Made by a program: the position numbers and the translations under genes. From Ziziphus jujuba (Eukaryota > Streptophyta > Magnoliopsida > Rosales > Rhamnaceae): DNA of 64,000 bases. The notes beneath the pieces are model-generated. The model saw only the letters and a list, made by a program, of their open reading frames with translations, was not told where the DNA came from and did no database searches. Below, piece by piece: positions 11,038 through 21,182 of the stretch (the stretch's first letter is position 1; each line of letters begins with the position of its first letter). The stretch spans positions 25,358,001 to 25,422,000 of the forward strand of contig NC_083379.1 in assembly GCF_031755915.1 (NCBI RefSeq), read 5' to 3'.

Positions 11038-11459
11038 TGTGAAATTCAAGGTAAGATTTGTAGCATGATTATTGATAGTGAAAGTTGTACTAATGTAATT
11101 AGTAACATTGTGGTTGATAAATTAGACTTAACAACTATTAAAGATCCAGAACCATACAGATTACAATGGCTAAATGATAGTGATGAGATGAGAGTAAATA
11201 ACCAAGTCAAAGTAAATTTCAGCATTGATATATGTGGATGTGGTTTTGTGTGATGTTATGCCTATGCACGCGGGACATATTTTACTTGGTAGGCCTTAGC
11301 AATCTGATAGAGATGCTATTCATTACGATAGAGAGAATAGTGTTGTTTTTAGATTTAAAGGTAATAAGGTCAAGCTCAAGGCATTAACTCTTAGAGAGGT
11401 GTACAAAGATCAATTACAAATGCAACAAAAGAGAAAAGAAGCTCAAACAAAAGGCTAGT
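11038..11459 (+). pseudogene. Gypsy aspartic protease, element 1
   Basis: In the gag frame the text reads CEIQGKICSMIIDSESC, TNVISNIVVDKLDL, PYRLQWLNDSDEM and then, after a frame change at 11250, a degraded VVLCDVMPMHAGHILLGRP. Retropepsins need D-[ST]-G; here it is DSE, so the enzyme is dead. Its family position (gag and protease in one frame, no separate start) is the same in P, N and F. It ends at KEVYKDQ near 11412. Confidence 0.88.
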
Positions 11460-12137
11460 ATGTCACGAACGGTTCCACTATCTGTTCAAAAGGGGAAAGG
11501 TAAGCTTGCTGTCCAAGGTATGTACTCTAAAACCCAGGTTGATTGGAAAAATTTTAACAAACCCAAGAGTGAGAAACTTAAAGCAAAAACCGAGAGTGAT
11601 ATAAAATTCAATGAAATCGTGAGTGAAAAAGGAAAAGAAAGAAAAGAGGGGAAAAATAAAAAAAAATTATTTGAGTTTTGGGGATGTTAATATAGCCATT
11701 TTGAATAAGAAACCATTGCTGGTTATAAATTATAAAGATGCTTATTTAAAAATGCTTTTGTTGTATAGAACTTTATCTACCCTTTAAAGAGCTTTACTTT
11801 GTGGAAATATGAAAATTTGGAAGAGATTATTTGCTAACTTTAAAAAGTGTAATTTTTTCCATAATGAGTATGTATTTTTAGATTTTGTTGTGATAGTGTT
11901 TGACCCAGTAGATTTGATTTTGTTGCACTTACGGAAGAAAAAGCTTTCCACAACAAAGATATTTAAAGCTTATGCCGTGCGTGGATGGATCATTTCAAGT
12001 TTTGGAGCGGATTAATGGGAATACCTACAAACTGGATTTAATAGGTGAGTATAATATTCGTGCCACATTTACTATTGCTGATTTATCTCGTTTTGTCTGC
12101 AGGTGATGATCTTGATTTGAGGACAAATCCTTTTCAA
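11460..12137 (+). pseudogene. Collapsed pol mosaic, element 1
   Basis: A spacer (KPKSEKLKAK, 11540-11690) runs into the start of the RT region (KPLLVINYKDAY). It then jumps to the end of RT (KRLFANFKKCNF..EYVFLDFVV, 11815-11890) and again to the integrase C-terminus (FDPVDLILLHLRK, then QVLERI and the YKLDL/ATF block, ending DLDLRTNPFQEEGND). All RT palm motifs, RNase H and the integrase catalytic core are missing. The same jumps occur in C (20704-21170) and N (61918-62413), so the deletion predates their spread. Confidence 0.85.
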
Positions 12138-12148
12138 GAGGAGGGGAA
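12136..12148 (+). other. Polypurine tract of element 1, inside the coding frame
   Basis: AAGAGGAGGGGAA lies directly before the 3' LTR start TGATGTG. It primes plus-strand DNA synthesis. It also encodes the QEEGN part of the integrase tail, so the protein frame runs through it into the LTR. Confidence 0.9.
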
Positions 12149-12577
12149 TGATGTGATTCCGCCCGAGCCCGCACAACCTACAACCCGTTGGGTTGCTGAC
12201 CCAATACGGATGAAGATCGGGCCGATCATTAGGGCTAAAGCTAAGAGGTTTAAGGAAAACCTTTCTACCTTTATCTAAGGGGTAATTCATTCTTAAAAAG
12301 GCTTGTCCATACCCAAAGATACAAGGCCTGTTTTGGGCATACAAGCGGTGAAACCTGATACGGACCCGGGTAGCGGTTTGGTGCATTTATGGAGTCTGGG
12401 CAGCCAAAAATAGTTCCAAATATTTATGGTTTCAATAAATATCACTAAAATTTCATGGAAACAAGTTAATCCAGAATAAAAACCGACTTGTACAGACTTG
12501 TACGGACAGCTTCAAAATTTGGCCAAAAATTACTGTATTTTGTGCTGGCTTTACTGTATTTTGCTAGATTCGTATCA
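12149..12577 (+). mobile_element. 3' LTR of element 1, internally deleted
   Basis: It starts TGATGTGATTCCGCCCGAG like the 5' LTR and keeps the tail-coding part and the TGTACAGACTTGTACGG duplication. After TATTTTGCTAG it jumps to the terminal ATTCGTATCA. About 700 bp are lost, leaving 429 bp, including the TATA-like box. The join could be mediated by a 3-base CTA match. Confidence 0.9.
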
Positions 12578-12582
12578 CATGT

Positions 12583-12694
12583 GGTATGAACAACCACTAT
12601 CTACCAACCAACCAAAACCACTACTTGTAGCTTTAAGGCATGTAGCCACAAATAAGGTCTCGGCCTCCTCATTTACAACATATGCTTGTTGCCT
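12583..12694 (-). pseudogene. Copia aspartic protease, N-terminal part
   Basis: Minus-strand translation after one stop following gag gives YVVNEEAETLFVATCLK, then GFGWLVDSGCSYHM. DSG is the retropepsin active site in the usual copia context (WLVDSGCSxHM). The domain is cut by the gypsy element right after SYHM and resumes at 7447. The active-site triplet is intact. Confidence 0.87.
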
Positions 12695-13594
12695 TCATTG
12701 CTTGCATACTTTTCCAACATGACCTCTTTGCCCACATTTGTCACAAGTTGCATCCAGTGTCCAAAACTTGTTTAGTGCATGTCCATGCGTCTTGCAATGG
12801 GGGCATGGTGGATAACCCCCACGGTTTTGTTGTTGCCTTGCATTGTTGTTGTTATTGGAATTGTTGTTGTTGTTGTTGAAACCTCCATAACCGGTTCCTC
12901 CGTTATTCTTGTTGTTGTTATTTTTATTCTTCTTTTTGCTTTGACTAGACATAAAAGCACTTTCCAAAGACTCCTCCTTTCTTATGACTCTTCTTTGTTC
13001 GGTTGCTTGGAGAGCATTGATAAGCTTACTCAAAGTAATCTCACTAAGATTCCTTGATTCGTCAAAGGAAGAAATCATAGCTTCAAACTTTTCGGGTAAG
13101 ATCACCAATACCTTCTCTACAACCCTTTGGTCTATCAATGGCTCTCCAAGGACTCTAATTTGGTTCACAACCTTTAGTAGTCTATCGATAAAGTTCTTAA
13201 CCAACTCATTTTCTTTCATTCTAATTGTTTCAAACTCTCTTCTTAAGTTTACAACTTGCATTTGTCTTATTCTAGTGTTTCCTTGAAATTCTTCTTGTAA
13301 CTTTAACCAAACTTCTCTAGCACTTGTACAAGACATGATTCTACTGAAGATGGAGTCACTCACTGAGCAATGAAGGGCTATCAAGGCCTTGAATCCTTTA
13401 GCTATCTCGGTCTCATGTACAAGCCTTTGTGCTTGTGTGACATTTGCTCTCAACTCCTCAACTTCATAACCTTCTTCCATCACACCCCAAAGTCCAAAGG
13501 CTTGTAGGTAGGCTTTCATCGTTATGCTCCAAATGGAGTAATTTTGGCTCTCAAATTTTAGTGGAGTGGAAGGGGCAAAACTTTGAGAAGCCAT
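12695..13594 (-). CDS. Copia gag, 299 aa, intact frame
   Basis: This is the longest uninterrupted frame in the window. Residues 1-60 hold the N-terminal copia gag motif (NYSIWSITMKAYL, LWGVMEEG), residues 60-200 the helical UBN2-type gag core (REVWLKLQEEFQG, MQVVNLRREFE, RVVEKVLVILPEKFEAM), and ~225-260 an Asn/Lys-rich linker. The end has CPHCKTHGHALNKF, a damaged knuckle, and CDKCGQRGHVGKVC, a full CX2CX4HX4C knuckle. Gag packages the RNA. A stop separates it from protease, which may be native or a mutation. The Asn-rich repeats explain the hydrophobic antisense frames here. It could still be translated, but the element is dead. Confidence 0.9.
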   Translation of the reverse strand: MASQSFAPSTPLKFESQNYSIWSITMKAYLQAFGLWGVMEEGYEVEELRANVTQAQRLVHETEIAKGFKALIALHCSVSDSIFSRIMSCTSAREVWLKLQEEFQGNTRIRQMQVVNLRREFETIRMKENELVKNFIDRLLKVVNQIRVLGEPLIDQRVVEKVLVILPEKFEAMISSFDESRNLSEITLSKLINALQATEQRRVIRKEESLESAFMSSQSKKKNKNNNNKNNGGTGYGGFNNNNNNSNNNNNARQQQNRGGYPPCPHCKTHGHALNKFWTLDATCDKCGQRGHVGKVCKQ

Positions 13595-13765
13595 GACACA
13601 AAACTGGATTTTTGAAGAAAATGGCTCTTAGGTTGGATTTTTGGTGAGTTTTCTAGCTAGATTTTTGTACCACTTCAAACAAAAAATGAAAGGAATGAAA
13701 TGGGGGGTTCTCTCACAAAACATTAGGCTAGAAAGAAAGCTCACAAGGTCCTTCAATGGTTTAAA

Positions 13766-13781
13766 CAGAGCTCTGATACCA
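13766..13781 (-). other. Copia primer-binding site
   Basis: The minus strand reads TGGTATCAGAGCTCTG directly next to the LTR end (..CTCTAACA). It is complementary to the 3' end of initiator methionine tRNA. The 171 bp between it and the gag start (13595-13765) are the untranslated leader. Confidence 0.9.
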
Positions 13782-14781
13782 TGTTAGAGTTTGGTGTAGT
13801 TTTAGGTTCACTTGGCCAAAAGTGTTGTACACAAGGTGTTAGTCTTGCACACAACCTTTAATCCAATTTTTGGTTTGATGTTTAGATGCTTTTTTGTGTT
13901 TGTTTTTGGTATGGTAATATTTAGGATTGTTAGAGTTTGTGTTTTGAAGGAAGAAGAAGAAGATGAAGAAGAAAAGAAGATGTTCTCATTCATTTGTTGC
14001 ATATATAGATACAAAACTTGTCTCATACATGTGTTTGGGGGACCAAATGGAAGTCTTTAAAATTCAAAATTTACACATTTTCCACTCAAAATTATGATAC
14101 ATAACCATTCAACCACCAGCTTCACATGTGAGTGCATAATTATGACAAGAGTTTGTGAGATTTTGAATTTCAAAAAACCGTCTCTACCTGATCCTGTGTT
14201 ACTATTTTGACCAGATGGAAGGCTAGCATATCTTCATCCAAATTGCTTAAATTTTGGCATGTGGCATGTCAAAATATCAAGGATGAAATCTTGAGAAGAC
14301 CAAGTCTAAAAGAATTGGATAAGGCCTCCAATTCATCTCAAACCCGTGGGCCATAATTGCGGGAAATCTCAGCCGTTATGCCAACTTACAACATGCATAT
14401 ATTGGGCTTCCCAATGTCTTTTTTAGTCATTCATTTTTCAAAATTTTCATTTACATGTATATTAAAACAATCTAAAAATAATAACCTCATTCTAAAAGCT
14501 CAGAGAACGCCAGCCCCAGAAATGGACTTGTGTTGCTGGAAACACTGTTTCCAGCACATAACCGTTTTGCAAAATAAAATCAATACCCAACAAAGAGACA
14601 ATTCCTAAGCTAAATACAATAAAACTTAGGCCTTCAAAAGAAATTAAAAGGAACATAAAACATATACATAAATATTGCATTAGGTCATTCAACAAAATAT
14701 TTCTTTTATAGAAAGAAAGAGGGTGCAAACCTTGGTGGATTTTGGTTTGCACAAGGTGGCAAGATTACCACCTTTTCAACA
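13782..14781 (-). mobile_element. Copia 5' LTR
   Basis: 1000 bp, bounded by the primer site on the left and TSD AAGAT (14782-14786) on the right. Outer edges are TGTTAGAG and TTCAACA in plus-strand view. It shares all main blocks with the 3' LTR at 4845-5853. The solo copy at 35821-36855 is a diverged relative. Confidence 0.9.
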
Positions 14782-14786
14782 AAGAT

Positions 14787-14969
14787 GCGCTTGTGAGTAT
14801 GCCTCAAGGGGATTTTTCAAGTTTTAGAGCGAATTAATGAAAATGCTTACAAACTTGACTTACCAAGTGAGTATAATGTTAGTGCTACATTTGATGTTGC
14901 TAACTTGTCTCCATTTTCTGCCGGTAATAATTTTGATTTTAGGGCAAATCCTTTTCAAGGGAAGGGGAA
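14787..14969 (+). pseudogene. Integrase C-terminal tail and polypurine tract of element E
   Basis: This resumes element E after the copia element. It reads a broken SMPQGD..FQVLERI stretch, then YKLDLP..YNVSATFDVA and FRANPFQ in damaged frames, the conserved end of the main family's integrase. AAGGGAAGGGGAA (14957-14969) is the polypurine tract right before the LTR. Joined to 4090-4844 it shows that RNase H and most of integrase were deleted before the copia insertion. Confidence 0.82.
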
Positions 14970-16316
14970 TTATGAGAATCAACCCGTGCCCGTACAACTA
15001 ACTATCCGTGGGCTACTGATCCAATACGGATGAAGACTGGGCCAATCACTAGAGCTCAAGCTAAGAGATTGAGGGACAACTTGGCTGCCTTTTTACAAAG
15101 AGTTATTGATTCTTAAAAGGCCTTGTCAATACTCAAAGATTCAAAGGTTGTTTTAAGCATCTAAGTGGTGGAGACCGATATGGACTCGGGTAGCTATTTT
15201 AGTGTAAATACAGGACTCCGGATAGCACAGAATGGGTTCAACACTTTTTTATCTCAATTGCTATCATCAAGAGGCCATGGATTCATGACAAGGCAGCAGC
15301 TAAGGCACCTAAAACTAGCTTATCTGCACACCATTAAAATTTGGTCGAAAATGACAAGTTTTGTCGCTGTCTTTGAATACATTTGATGACTAAGCAAGTT
15401 TGACTTTCCAATCAAGGGCAACGTGCGGAAACCAATATTAATCCTATTTAGGGTAGCTGTTTTAGTGGAATTATGGACTTCAAGCAGCAACGAATGGGTT
15501 CAACACTTGTTGAGTTCAATTAATATCACTAAGATGCCATGGAATCAAGACAATGCATAATCAAAAGCAAACAACATGGTGATTTGCACATGGAAGGACT
15601 TTTGGGCCGAATATGCTGTATTTACCGCTGGATTTACTATAATATGTTGATTGGCATTTTCTATTTGTTCCAATCAAAGGCAACATGTGGGAATTATAAT
15701 TAATCCTATTTGGCATCATACATGGAGTACAGGAGCTGATTTGGAGCCTTTGCGAGCTGGAAATTCATCAAAGTTAGCTTAGTAGTCAAACTAGTCAATT
15801 AGTTTTCTAATTTGAGTTTGACTTTTTTTTTTAGGAAATCAGTCGTTTATTTGGGTTTTATTTATTTATTTGCTAGAAAAATCAATTTAGGAAAGTTATT
15901 ATTTTATTAGTTCAATTGCAAATTAATTAATTCCTAATTCAAAATAAGGGAATTAATTAATCCAAATTAGTTTAGGAAAGCATGAAAAATTCGGGCACAC
16001 TTGTTTCCTAATTCCTCTTGGCCAAATTTTACTTAGCAAATTAGGTTTTATTGCTTTGTGACTTTAACCTATTTAAGGGCTTATTTTTCAATGAGAATAC
16101 AGCATACATATTATTTAGAAAATTATTTGCGAGAAAGAATTCTCATTGTTGTCTTTGAACGCCTAAAACACAAGTAGAGAGTGAGTCTTCAATATACCAA
16201 GGTTTCTAGTCATAAGTTGTTTAGGGGTTGAGGTGATCATAAGAAGTTGAACTTAATTATTCGATCCGGGCTAATATAATATGGGTTTAGAAGCAAGTCG
16301 ACCTAGGTTCGTATCA
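14970..16316 (+). mobile_element. LTR shared by elements E and D, with internal duplication
   Basis: 1347 bp, from TTATGAGAATC (first G lost) to GGTTCGTATCA. A polypurine tract and integrase tail precede it and a primer site follows it, so it is both the 3' LTR of E and the 5' LTR of D, as in a tandem element array. It is ~200 bp longer than its relatives because a block is repeated (about 15190-15440 and 15450-15700; each has GAATGGGTTCAACACTT and CAAGGCAGC-like text). Confidence 0.82.
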
Positions 16317-16318
16317 TT

Positions 16319-16332
16319 TGGTATCAGAGCCA
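16319..16332 (+). other. Primer-binding site of element D
   Basis: TGGTATCAGAGCCA two bases after the LTR, identical to the site at 8583-8596 and complementary to the 3' end of tRNA-iMet. Confidence 0.92.
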
Positions 16333-17479
16333 AGATTTTGTTCATGTTTTATCTATCTTATTTGTTTCATTAATTTTTGTGTTATTCTGCAATTTTGGCA
16401 TTAAGTTAAGATCATTCTTAGTTCATACACATTCTGTATAAAAAAAAAAGGATTATGATTCCTAGTCAAATTAGGTTTCCTTATTTTATCGTATTTTTGC
16501 TTCCTAGTTTGTTGGTTGTTTTTCATCATTGTTCTTGTTAATTATTTTTATTGTCGATTTTCCTTTGCTGTTTAGATCTTAATTATTTACATTCATGTTT
16601 TCAAAAAAGAAGAAAAAAGAGAAAAAAGAAAAAAAAAAGAGGGTTTGTGGCAACAAATATAAATGTACAAAATTTGCAAATTTGTAGTTTATGAGGTCAT
16701 GGGTTTGAGTTTGGAATTGGTTAGGAATTGTGGTTTGTGTTGTTTTTGGTGCTGCTGAAAATTATGTTGCATCACCATATTTGTGAGCAAAAAAAAGAAA
16801 GCAGATATAAAAAAAAGGTCAAACAGCCGAGTATACAAAAAACAAAAGAACTGCACAAAAGGGTAGCTTGTTGAATTTAGAGTTTGAAATTTGTTTGAGC
16901 TGGAAATTTGAATTGTGATATTTTGAGTTGCTGGAAATTCAATTTTGCTGCTGAATATTTGAATTTTGAGGGCTTAAAATTATATGGATAAAAATTGGTA
17001 AAGGATTTGATACAAAAAACTTAAATTACAAGAACAACAACCAACAACTATTCCATATTTTGTTCAAATTGTTCTTGTTCGTTATTCGAATCTCTTTTCT
17101 ATATTTTATCCTTGAATTATTGGTTTATTAATATTCTGGTCAGCTTTTTATTCATTCTGAAAATTTTCTTGTTGATTTACCTTTTTTTGCTTAGAAAAGC
17201 CAGGAACTAGGTTTTATTAATTCACTCGGTATTGCTTGTGTTTTGCTATTGTTTTATTAATAAGTTAATTTAAAACATACTTGTGATCTAGTTGCTATTT
17301 TATGTGTGCTTTAATTAGAACTTTGAGATAATTATTGGAGTGGAAAAATGCAAGAGAGTGTGAGCTTAAAAAATGATAAAAGCTAAAACTAGTGTGCATA
17401 CATGAGTGTCGAAACCTTATTTGAGTGAAACACGTGAGGGAGTGAATTTGGTGAGGATTTTTGTAATCCTTTTACTAAC
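16333..17479 (+). other. Leader of element D
   Basis: The same AT-rich leader as 8597-9676, with poly-A tracts, TTGATACAAAAAACTTAAATTACAAG-like text near 17010 and TTTAATTAGAACTTTGAGATAA before the gag start. It holds no protein-coding frame. Confidence 0.75.
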
Positions 17480-17859
17480 ATGGTAGATTCAAGGATGAGG
17501 AGATCGATGATTAAGAATTAGTGAAGAAGAATCTGTGGGGTTAAAAGTTGATTCAAGAGCAATTGGAAGTGGAGGCAAACATACCGACATGATAGCGATA
17601 TTGGAACTACCCCAATGGATGAATGCTCATGTTCATCACCTACATCAAAGATTGGACAGTCTAGAAAATTCTCAAGGTGGGCCAAGTACAAGGTTAGATG
17701 CACATGAACGCCGAGGGGTCCAGGAGGCCGTGGATAACCTAGAGAAGAATTCGAGGATGGTACTTTTGGAGATGATGTCAAAGAGGGGGTCGATAACATT
17801 TTTCTTACCAAGGACGGCTAACCATGGGAGACAACCCAGAGAAGAAGATGATGTCCTTG
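17480..17859 (+). pseudogene. Gag N-terminus of element D
   Basis: It starts ATGGTAGATTCAAGG, matching the MADSR start of the family with A to V. Frame breaks scatter the Gln-rich helix (PQWMNAHVHHLHQRLDSLE), the Gly/Arg-rich stretch and the EFEDGTFGDDV region over several frames. Element C interrupts it after GATGATGTCCTTG (TSD at 17855-17859). The gag resumes at 22310. Confidence 0.85.
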
Positions 17860-18955
17860 CGATGCGAATCCCCCCGTGCCAGAACAACCGACAACCCGCT
17901 GGGTTACTAACCCAATACAGATGAAGACCGGGCATATTACTAGGGCTCAAACTAAGGGATTTAAGCACAAAATTGATGCCTTTATCTAGGGAGTGACTCA
18001 TTCTCAAGACGTCATGTCCATACTCGAAGATACAAGGCCTGTTTTTAGCGTACAAGTGGTGGAAACCGAAACAAATCCGGGTAGTTGTTTTGGTGCATTT
18101 ATAGATTCCGAGCAGTGGGAAATGGGGTCAAATATTCTTGAATTCACTTGATATCACTAAGAAGTCATGGGAACTGGTCAAGGCCAAAGCTAAGCTGGTC
18201 ATTTAACTGGTGTTTGCATGAGAGAGAAATTGGCCGAGTTTTGTTGTATTTTCCGCTGGCTTTACTATATTTTACTAAGTTGGCTCTTTCTCTTTCCTCC
18301 AAGCAAGGGAAACGTGTGGGACTCCATAATAATCTTATTTGGCATCCTAAAAAGCATATAGAACCTGATTTGGAGCTTAAATTAGTCAAATATTGGTCAA
18401 TGTTAGCTTAGTCAAAAAGCTAGTATTCTAGTTTCCTAATTTGATTTCTACTTTTTGTTTTAGGAAATTACCTTAACTTTTGGTTTTTATTTATTAATTT
18501 TCTGGACAATTAAGTTTAGGAAAGTTATTATTTTACTATTTTAGTTGCAAATTAATTAATTTTGAATTCAAAATAAGGGAATTAATTAATCCAAATTATA
18601 TTAGGATTCTATGTTGGCCAAAATCCTAGTCCTTTTGGGGTTTCATTTTGTTCATTCAAAGCCTATTTAAAGTCTTATTTTCAATGAGAAATCGAGCTTG
18701 AATTTTATACAGAAAATTATTTTTGAGATTGAATTCTCTTTGTTCTTTTGAACACCTAAAACACCATTAATGAATGAGTGTTTTAGTTTGACTTATCAAT
18801 AGGCCTTTCATCACCTATTGTGGCGTCTTGATTATATAACAAGGTTTCTAATCACAGGTTGGTTAGGGATCAAAGTAACCATTAGAACTTGAACATAATT
18901 AGATCCGGGCTAATATAATATTGCTCTACGAGCAGGTCGTCCTAGGTTCGTATCA
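17860..18955 (+). mobile_element. 5' LTR of element C
   Basis: 1096 bp, CGATGCGAATCC (T of the usual TG edge changed to C) to GGTTCGTATCA. The tail-coding part reads HITRAQTKGFKHKIDAFI in one broken frame. The 12-bp inverted repeat is partly decayed near 18551. Confidence 0.87.
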
Positions 18956-18957
18956 TT

Positions 18958-18971
18958 TGGTATTAAAGCCA
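18958..18971 (+). other. Degenerate primer-binding site of element C
   Basis: TGGTATTAAAGCCA, two transitions away from the tRNA-iMet site, two bases after the LTR. Both changes (C to T and G to A) fit deamination after insertion. Confidence 0.8.
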
Positions 18972-20015
18972 AATTTTGTTTAGGTTTGATCTATCTTTAT
19001 TTGCTTTATTTGTTTTTGTGTTATTTTACAATTTTAGCATTAGGTTAATTTTGTTTCCTAGTTTGTTGGTTGTCTTTCATTATTGTTCTTGTTAATTTTA
19101 GTTTTTGTTGATTTTTCTTTTCTATTTTAGTCTTAAATATTTGTATTCATATATTAAAAAAAAAGAAAAAATGAAAGAAAAGCCGAACAGATATTTAAAA
19201 AAAAAAAACTGCAATTTTGGATTTTATTGGAGGTCACGGGTTTGGTGTTGGAATTGCAATTAAGGTGTTGATTCTTGCTACTGTAGTTTTTTTATGTTCT
19301 CTGAGTAAAAAAAAAAAACTAAATAAAAGAAAGATGAAAATTTGAATTAAAAAAAAATATATATAATAAAATAAATTTCAGTTTAATGGAGTTTGATTTG
19401 TTTGCTGAAAATTATTGGAGCTGCTGTTTTGTTGATTATTTATTCAATATTTGGAGTTTCTGGACAAATATTTTCATTGCTGGATATTTGAATTTGGGGT
19501 GTTTGAATTATTTGGATTAAAATTAATTGAAGGATTTGATACAAAACTTGAATTACAAGGACAACAACCAACACTATTCTATATTTTTGTTCGATTTGAT
19601 TCTTGTTGGTGTTTGAAATTCTTTTTCCTAAATTTTATTCTTGAATCCTTAATCTCTTACCATTTGGTTCAGTTCTTGCTAATTCCAAAATTTCCCTTAT
19701 TATTTTGCTTTATTTTGCCTAGAAAGCTGAAAACTAAGTTTTGTTAATTCATTCGATATTGCTTACTTTTTACTATTGTTTTGTCAATAAGTTTAATTAA
19801 AACATACTTGTGATCTAATTGCTATTTTTGGGATGTTTTAATTAGAACTTTGAGATAATTCACTAAGTGGGAAAAGGCAAGAGTGTGTGAGCTTAAAATA
19901 GGGTAAAAGTCGAAACTAGTGTGAAAACACGAGTGTCGAGACCTTGATTGGGTGATACACATGAGGGAATGAGTTTTGGTGAGAATCTATTTTATTTTGC
20001 ATTATTCATACTGAC
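18972..20015 (+). other. Leader of element C
   Basis: Family leader: long A-tracts (19197, 19307), GATACAAAACTTGAATTACAAG near 19540 and TAATTAGAACTTTGAGATAATTC near 19845. The 98-codon frame at 19451-19747 lies here and is a chance frame in AT-rich text. Confidence 0.75.
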
Positions 20016-20703
20016 ATGGCAGATTCAAGGATCAGAAAAGAAGACCCACCTTTAAGAATTAATGAAGAAGAGTCCGTAGGATTCCATGGTGGTTCTCGAG
20101 CTACGGGGAGTGGTAAGCAAATGGACGTGTGGGCTATATTGGAGCAATTACAGTGGATGAATGCCCTATTTGATAACATAGATCAAAGGATGGATAGGAT
20201 AAAAACATCACAAGGAGGGCCAAATATAAGGTTAGATACTCATGGACACCGAAGTCGAGGTCGAGGAGGCAAAGGACGACCAAGAGAGGATTTTGGGGGA
20301 AGTAACTTTGGAGATGACTTGGATGAGCAGTTTGATGAAATTTTTGAACCTCAAGAAAGGCCAATCTGTGGGAGACCAACAAGGAATGAAGATGATGAGC
20401 TAGGGAATAACAAGTTAAACATTCCACCTTTCAGGGGAAAAAGTGATCCGAAACCATATTTGGAATAGGAGGAAAGAATGGAGATGATTTTTTATTGTCA
20501 TAATTATTCGTAGGTCAAGAAGGTGAAGTTGGCCGCAGTGGAGTTTGATCATTATGCACTCCAATGGTGGACCAATGAGCAAAACACCCGAAGGAGAGTT
20601 GGTGATGACTTGATTACTACATGGTGACAAATGAAAGCAGCCATGAGGAAGTGGTTCGTACCATCACACTATCATAGGTTGCTGCATCAAAGATTTTAAT
20701 CTT
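20016..20703 (+). pseudogene. Gag of element C, C-terminally deleted
   Basis: It opens with 150 unbroken codons: MADSRIRKEDPPLRINEEES, the Gln-rich helix, a Gly/Arg-rich stretch (HRSRGRGGKGRP), an acidic segment (FGDDLDEQFDEIFEPQERP) and IPPFRGKSDPKPYLE. A TAG (20466) follows, then HYALQWWTNEQNTRRRVGDD and a TGA at 20625-20627. It ends at VPSHYHRLLHQRF. The knuckle and acidic tail are deleted. This is the best copy of the gag N-terminal half. Confidence 0.9.
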
Positions 20704-21170
20704 TGATACTTATTTAAAGATGCTAATAAAGCCATCTTGAGTAAGAAACCATTGCTGGTCATAAATTATATAGATGCTTATTTAAAAATGCTTTTGTTGT
20801 ATAGAACTTTATCTGCCTTGTTGAGAGCTTTATTTAGTGAAAATTTGAAAATTTTGAAGAGATTATTGGCTAACTTTGAAAAGTGTAATTGTTACCATAA
20901 TGAGCATGTTTTCTAGATTTTGTTGTGTTAGTGTTTGACCCAAGAGATTTAGTTTGGTTGCACTTAATGAAGGAGAGGATTCCTAAACAAAGCAAGCTTA
21001 AGCTTATGCCTTGTGGAGATGGACCTTTTTCAAGTTTTTAAAATGATTCATGAAAATGCCTACAAACTTGATTTACTAGGTGAGTATAATGTTAGTGCTA
21101 CATTTAATGTTGCTGATTTATCTCCTTTTTATACAGGTGATAACTTTGATTTGAGGGAAAATCCTTTTCA
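20704..21170 (+). pseudogene. Collapsed pol mosaic, element C
   Basis: It has the same blocks as 11700-12137: AAGAAACCATTGCTGGTCAT, TTTTGTTGTATAGAACTTTATC, GAAGAGATTATT, GTGTTTGACCCAAGAGATTT, then an integrase tail that reads GEYNVSATFNVADLSPF and FDLRENPFQEEGND in frame with the LTR. The gag is joined to it with protease deleted. The RT core, RNase H and integrase core are absent. Confidence 0.85.
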
Positions 21171-21182
21171 AGAGGAGGGGAA
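21170..21182 (+). other. Polypurine tract of element C
   Basis: AAGAGGAGGGGAA immediately before TGATGCGAATCC. It is in frame with QEEGND of the integrase tail, the best-preserved case of the coding frame crossing into the LTR (open from 21013 to 21441). Confidence 0.9.

Larger units (their letters stand above)
7448..12577 (+). mobile_element. Full-length non-autonomous gypsy element (element 1), TSD CATGT
   Basis: LTR-bounded element flanked by CATGT at 7443-7447 and 12578-12582, inside the protease of the copia element. The order is 5' LTR, tRNA-iMet primer site, ~1.1 kb leader, gag, protease, a short mosaic of pol pieces, polypurine tract and 3' LTR. RT core, RNase H and integrase core are absent, so movement would have needed enzymes from another copy. 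Both LTRs start TGATGTGATTCCGCC. By eye they differ at roughly a tenth of shared sites, so it is not recent. Confidence 0.93.
4845..14781 (-). mobile_element. Ty1/copia element, minus strand, TSD AAGAT, with two gypsy inserts
   Basis: LTR ends TGTT..AACA are bounded by AAGAT at 4840-4844 and 14782-14786. In transcription order (right to left) it has a 5' LTR, a primer site, gag and protease. These are followed by the GAG-pre-integrase region, the start of integrase and the 3' LTR. RT and RNase H are absent because integrase runs straight into the 3' LTR, so the copy is non-autonomous. A full-length gypsy element (7448-12577) splits the protease and a solo gypsy LTR (5932-6971) splits integrase. 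Without these inserts the copia copy is about 3.8 kb. Confidence 0.92.

Noticed and set aside
12779..13057. 92-codon plus-strand frame rich in Val/Ile/Leu, resembling a membrane protein
   Set aside because: It is the antisense of the Asn-rich linker (AAC/AAT repeats) and core of the copia gag on the minus strand.
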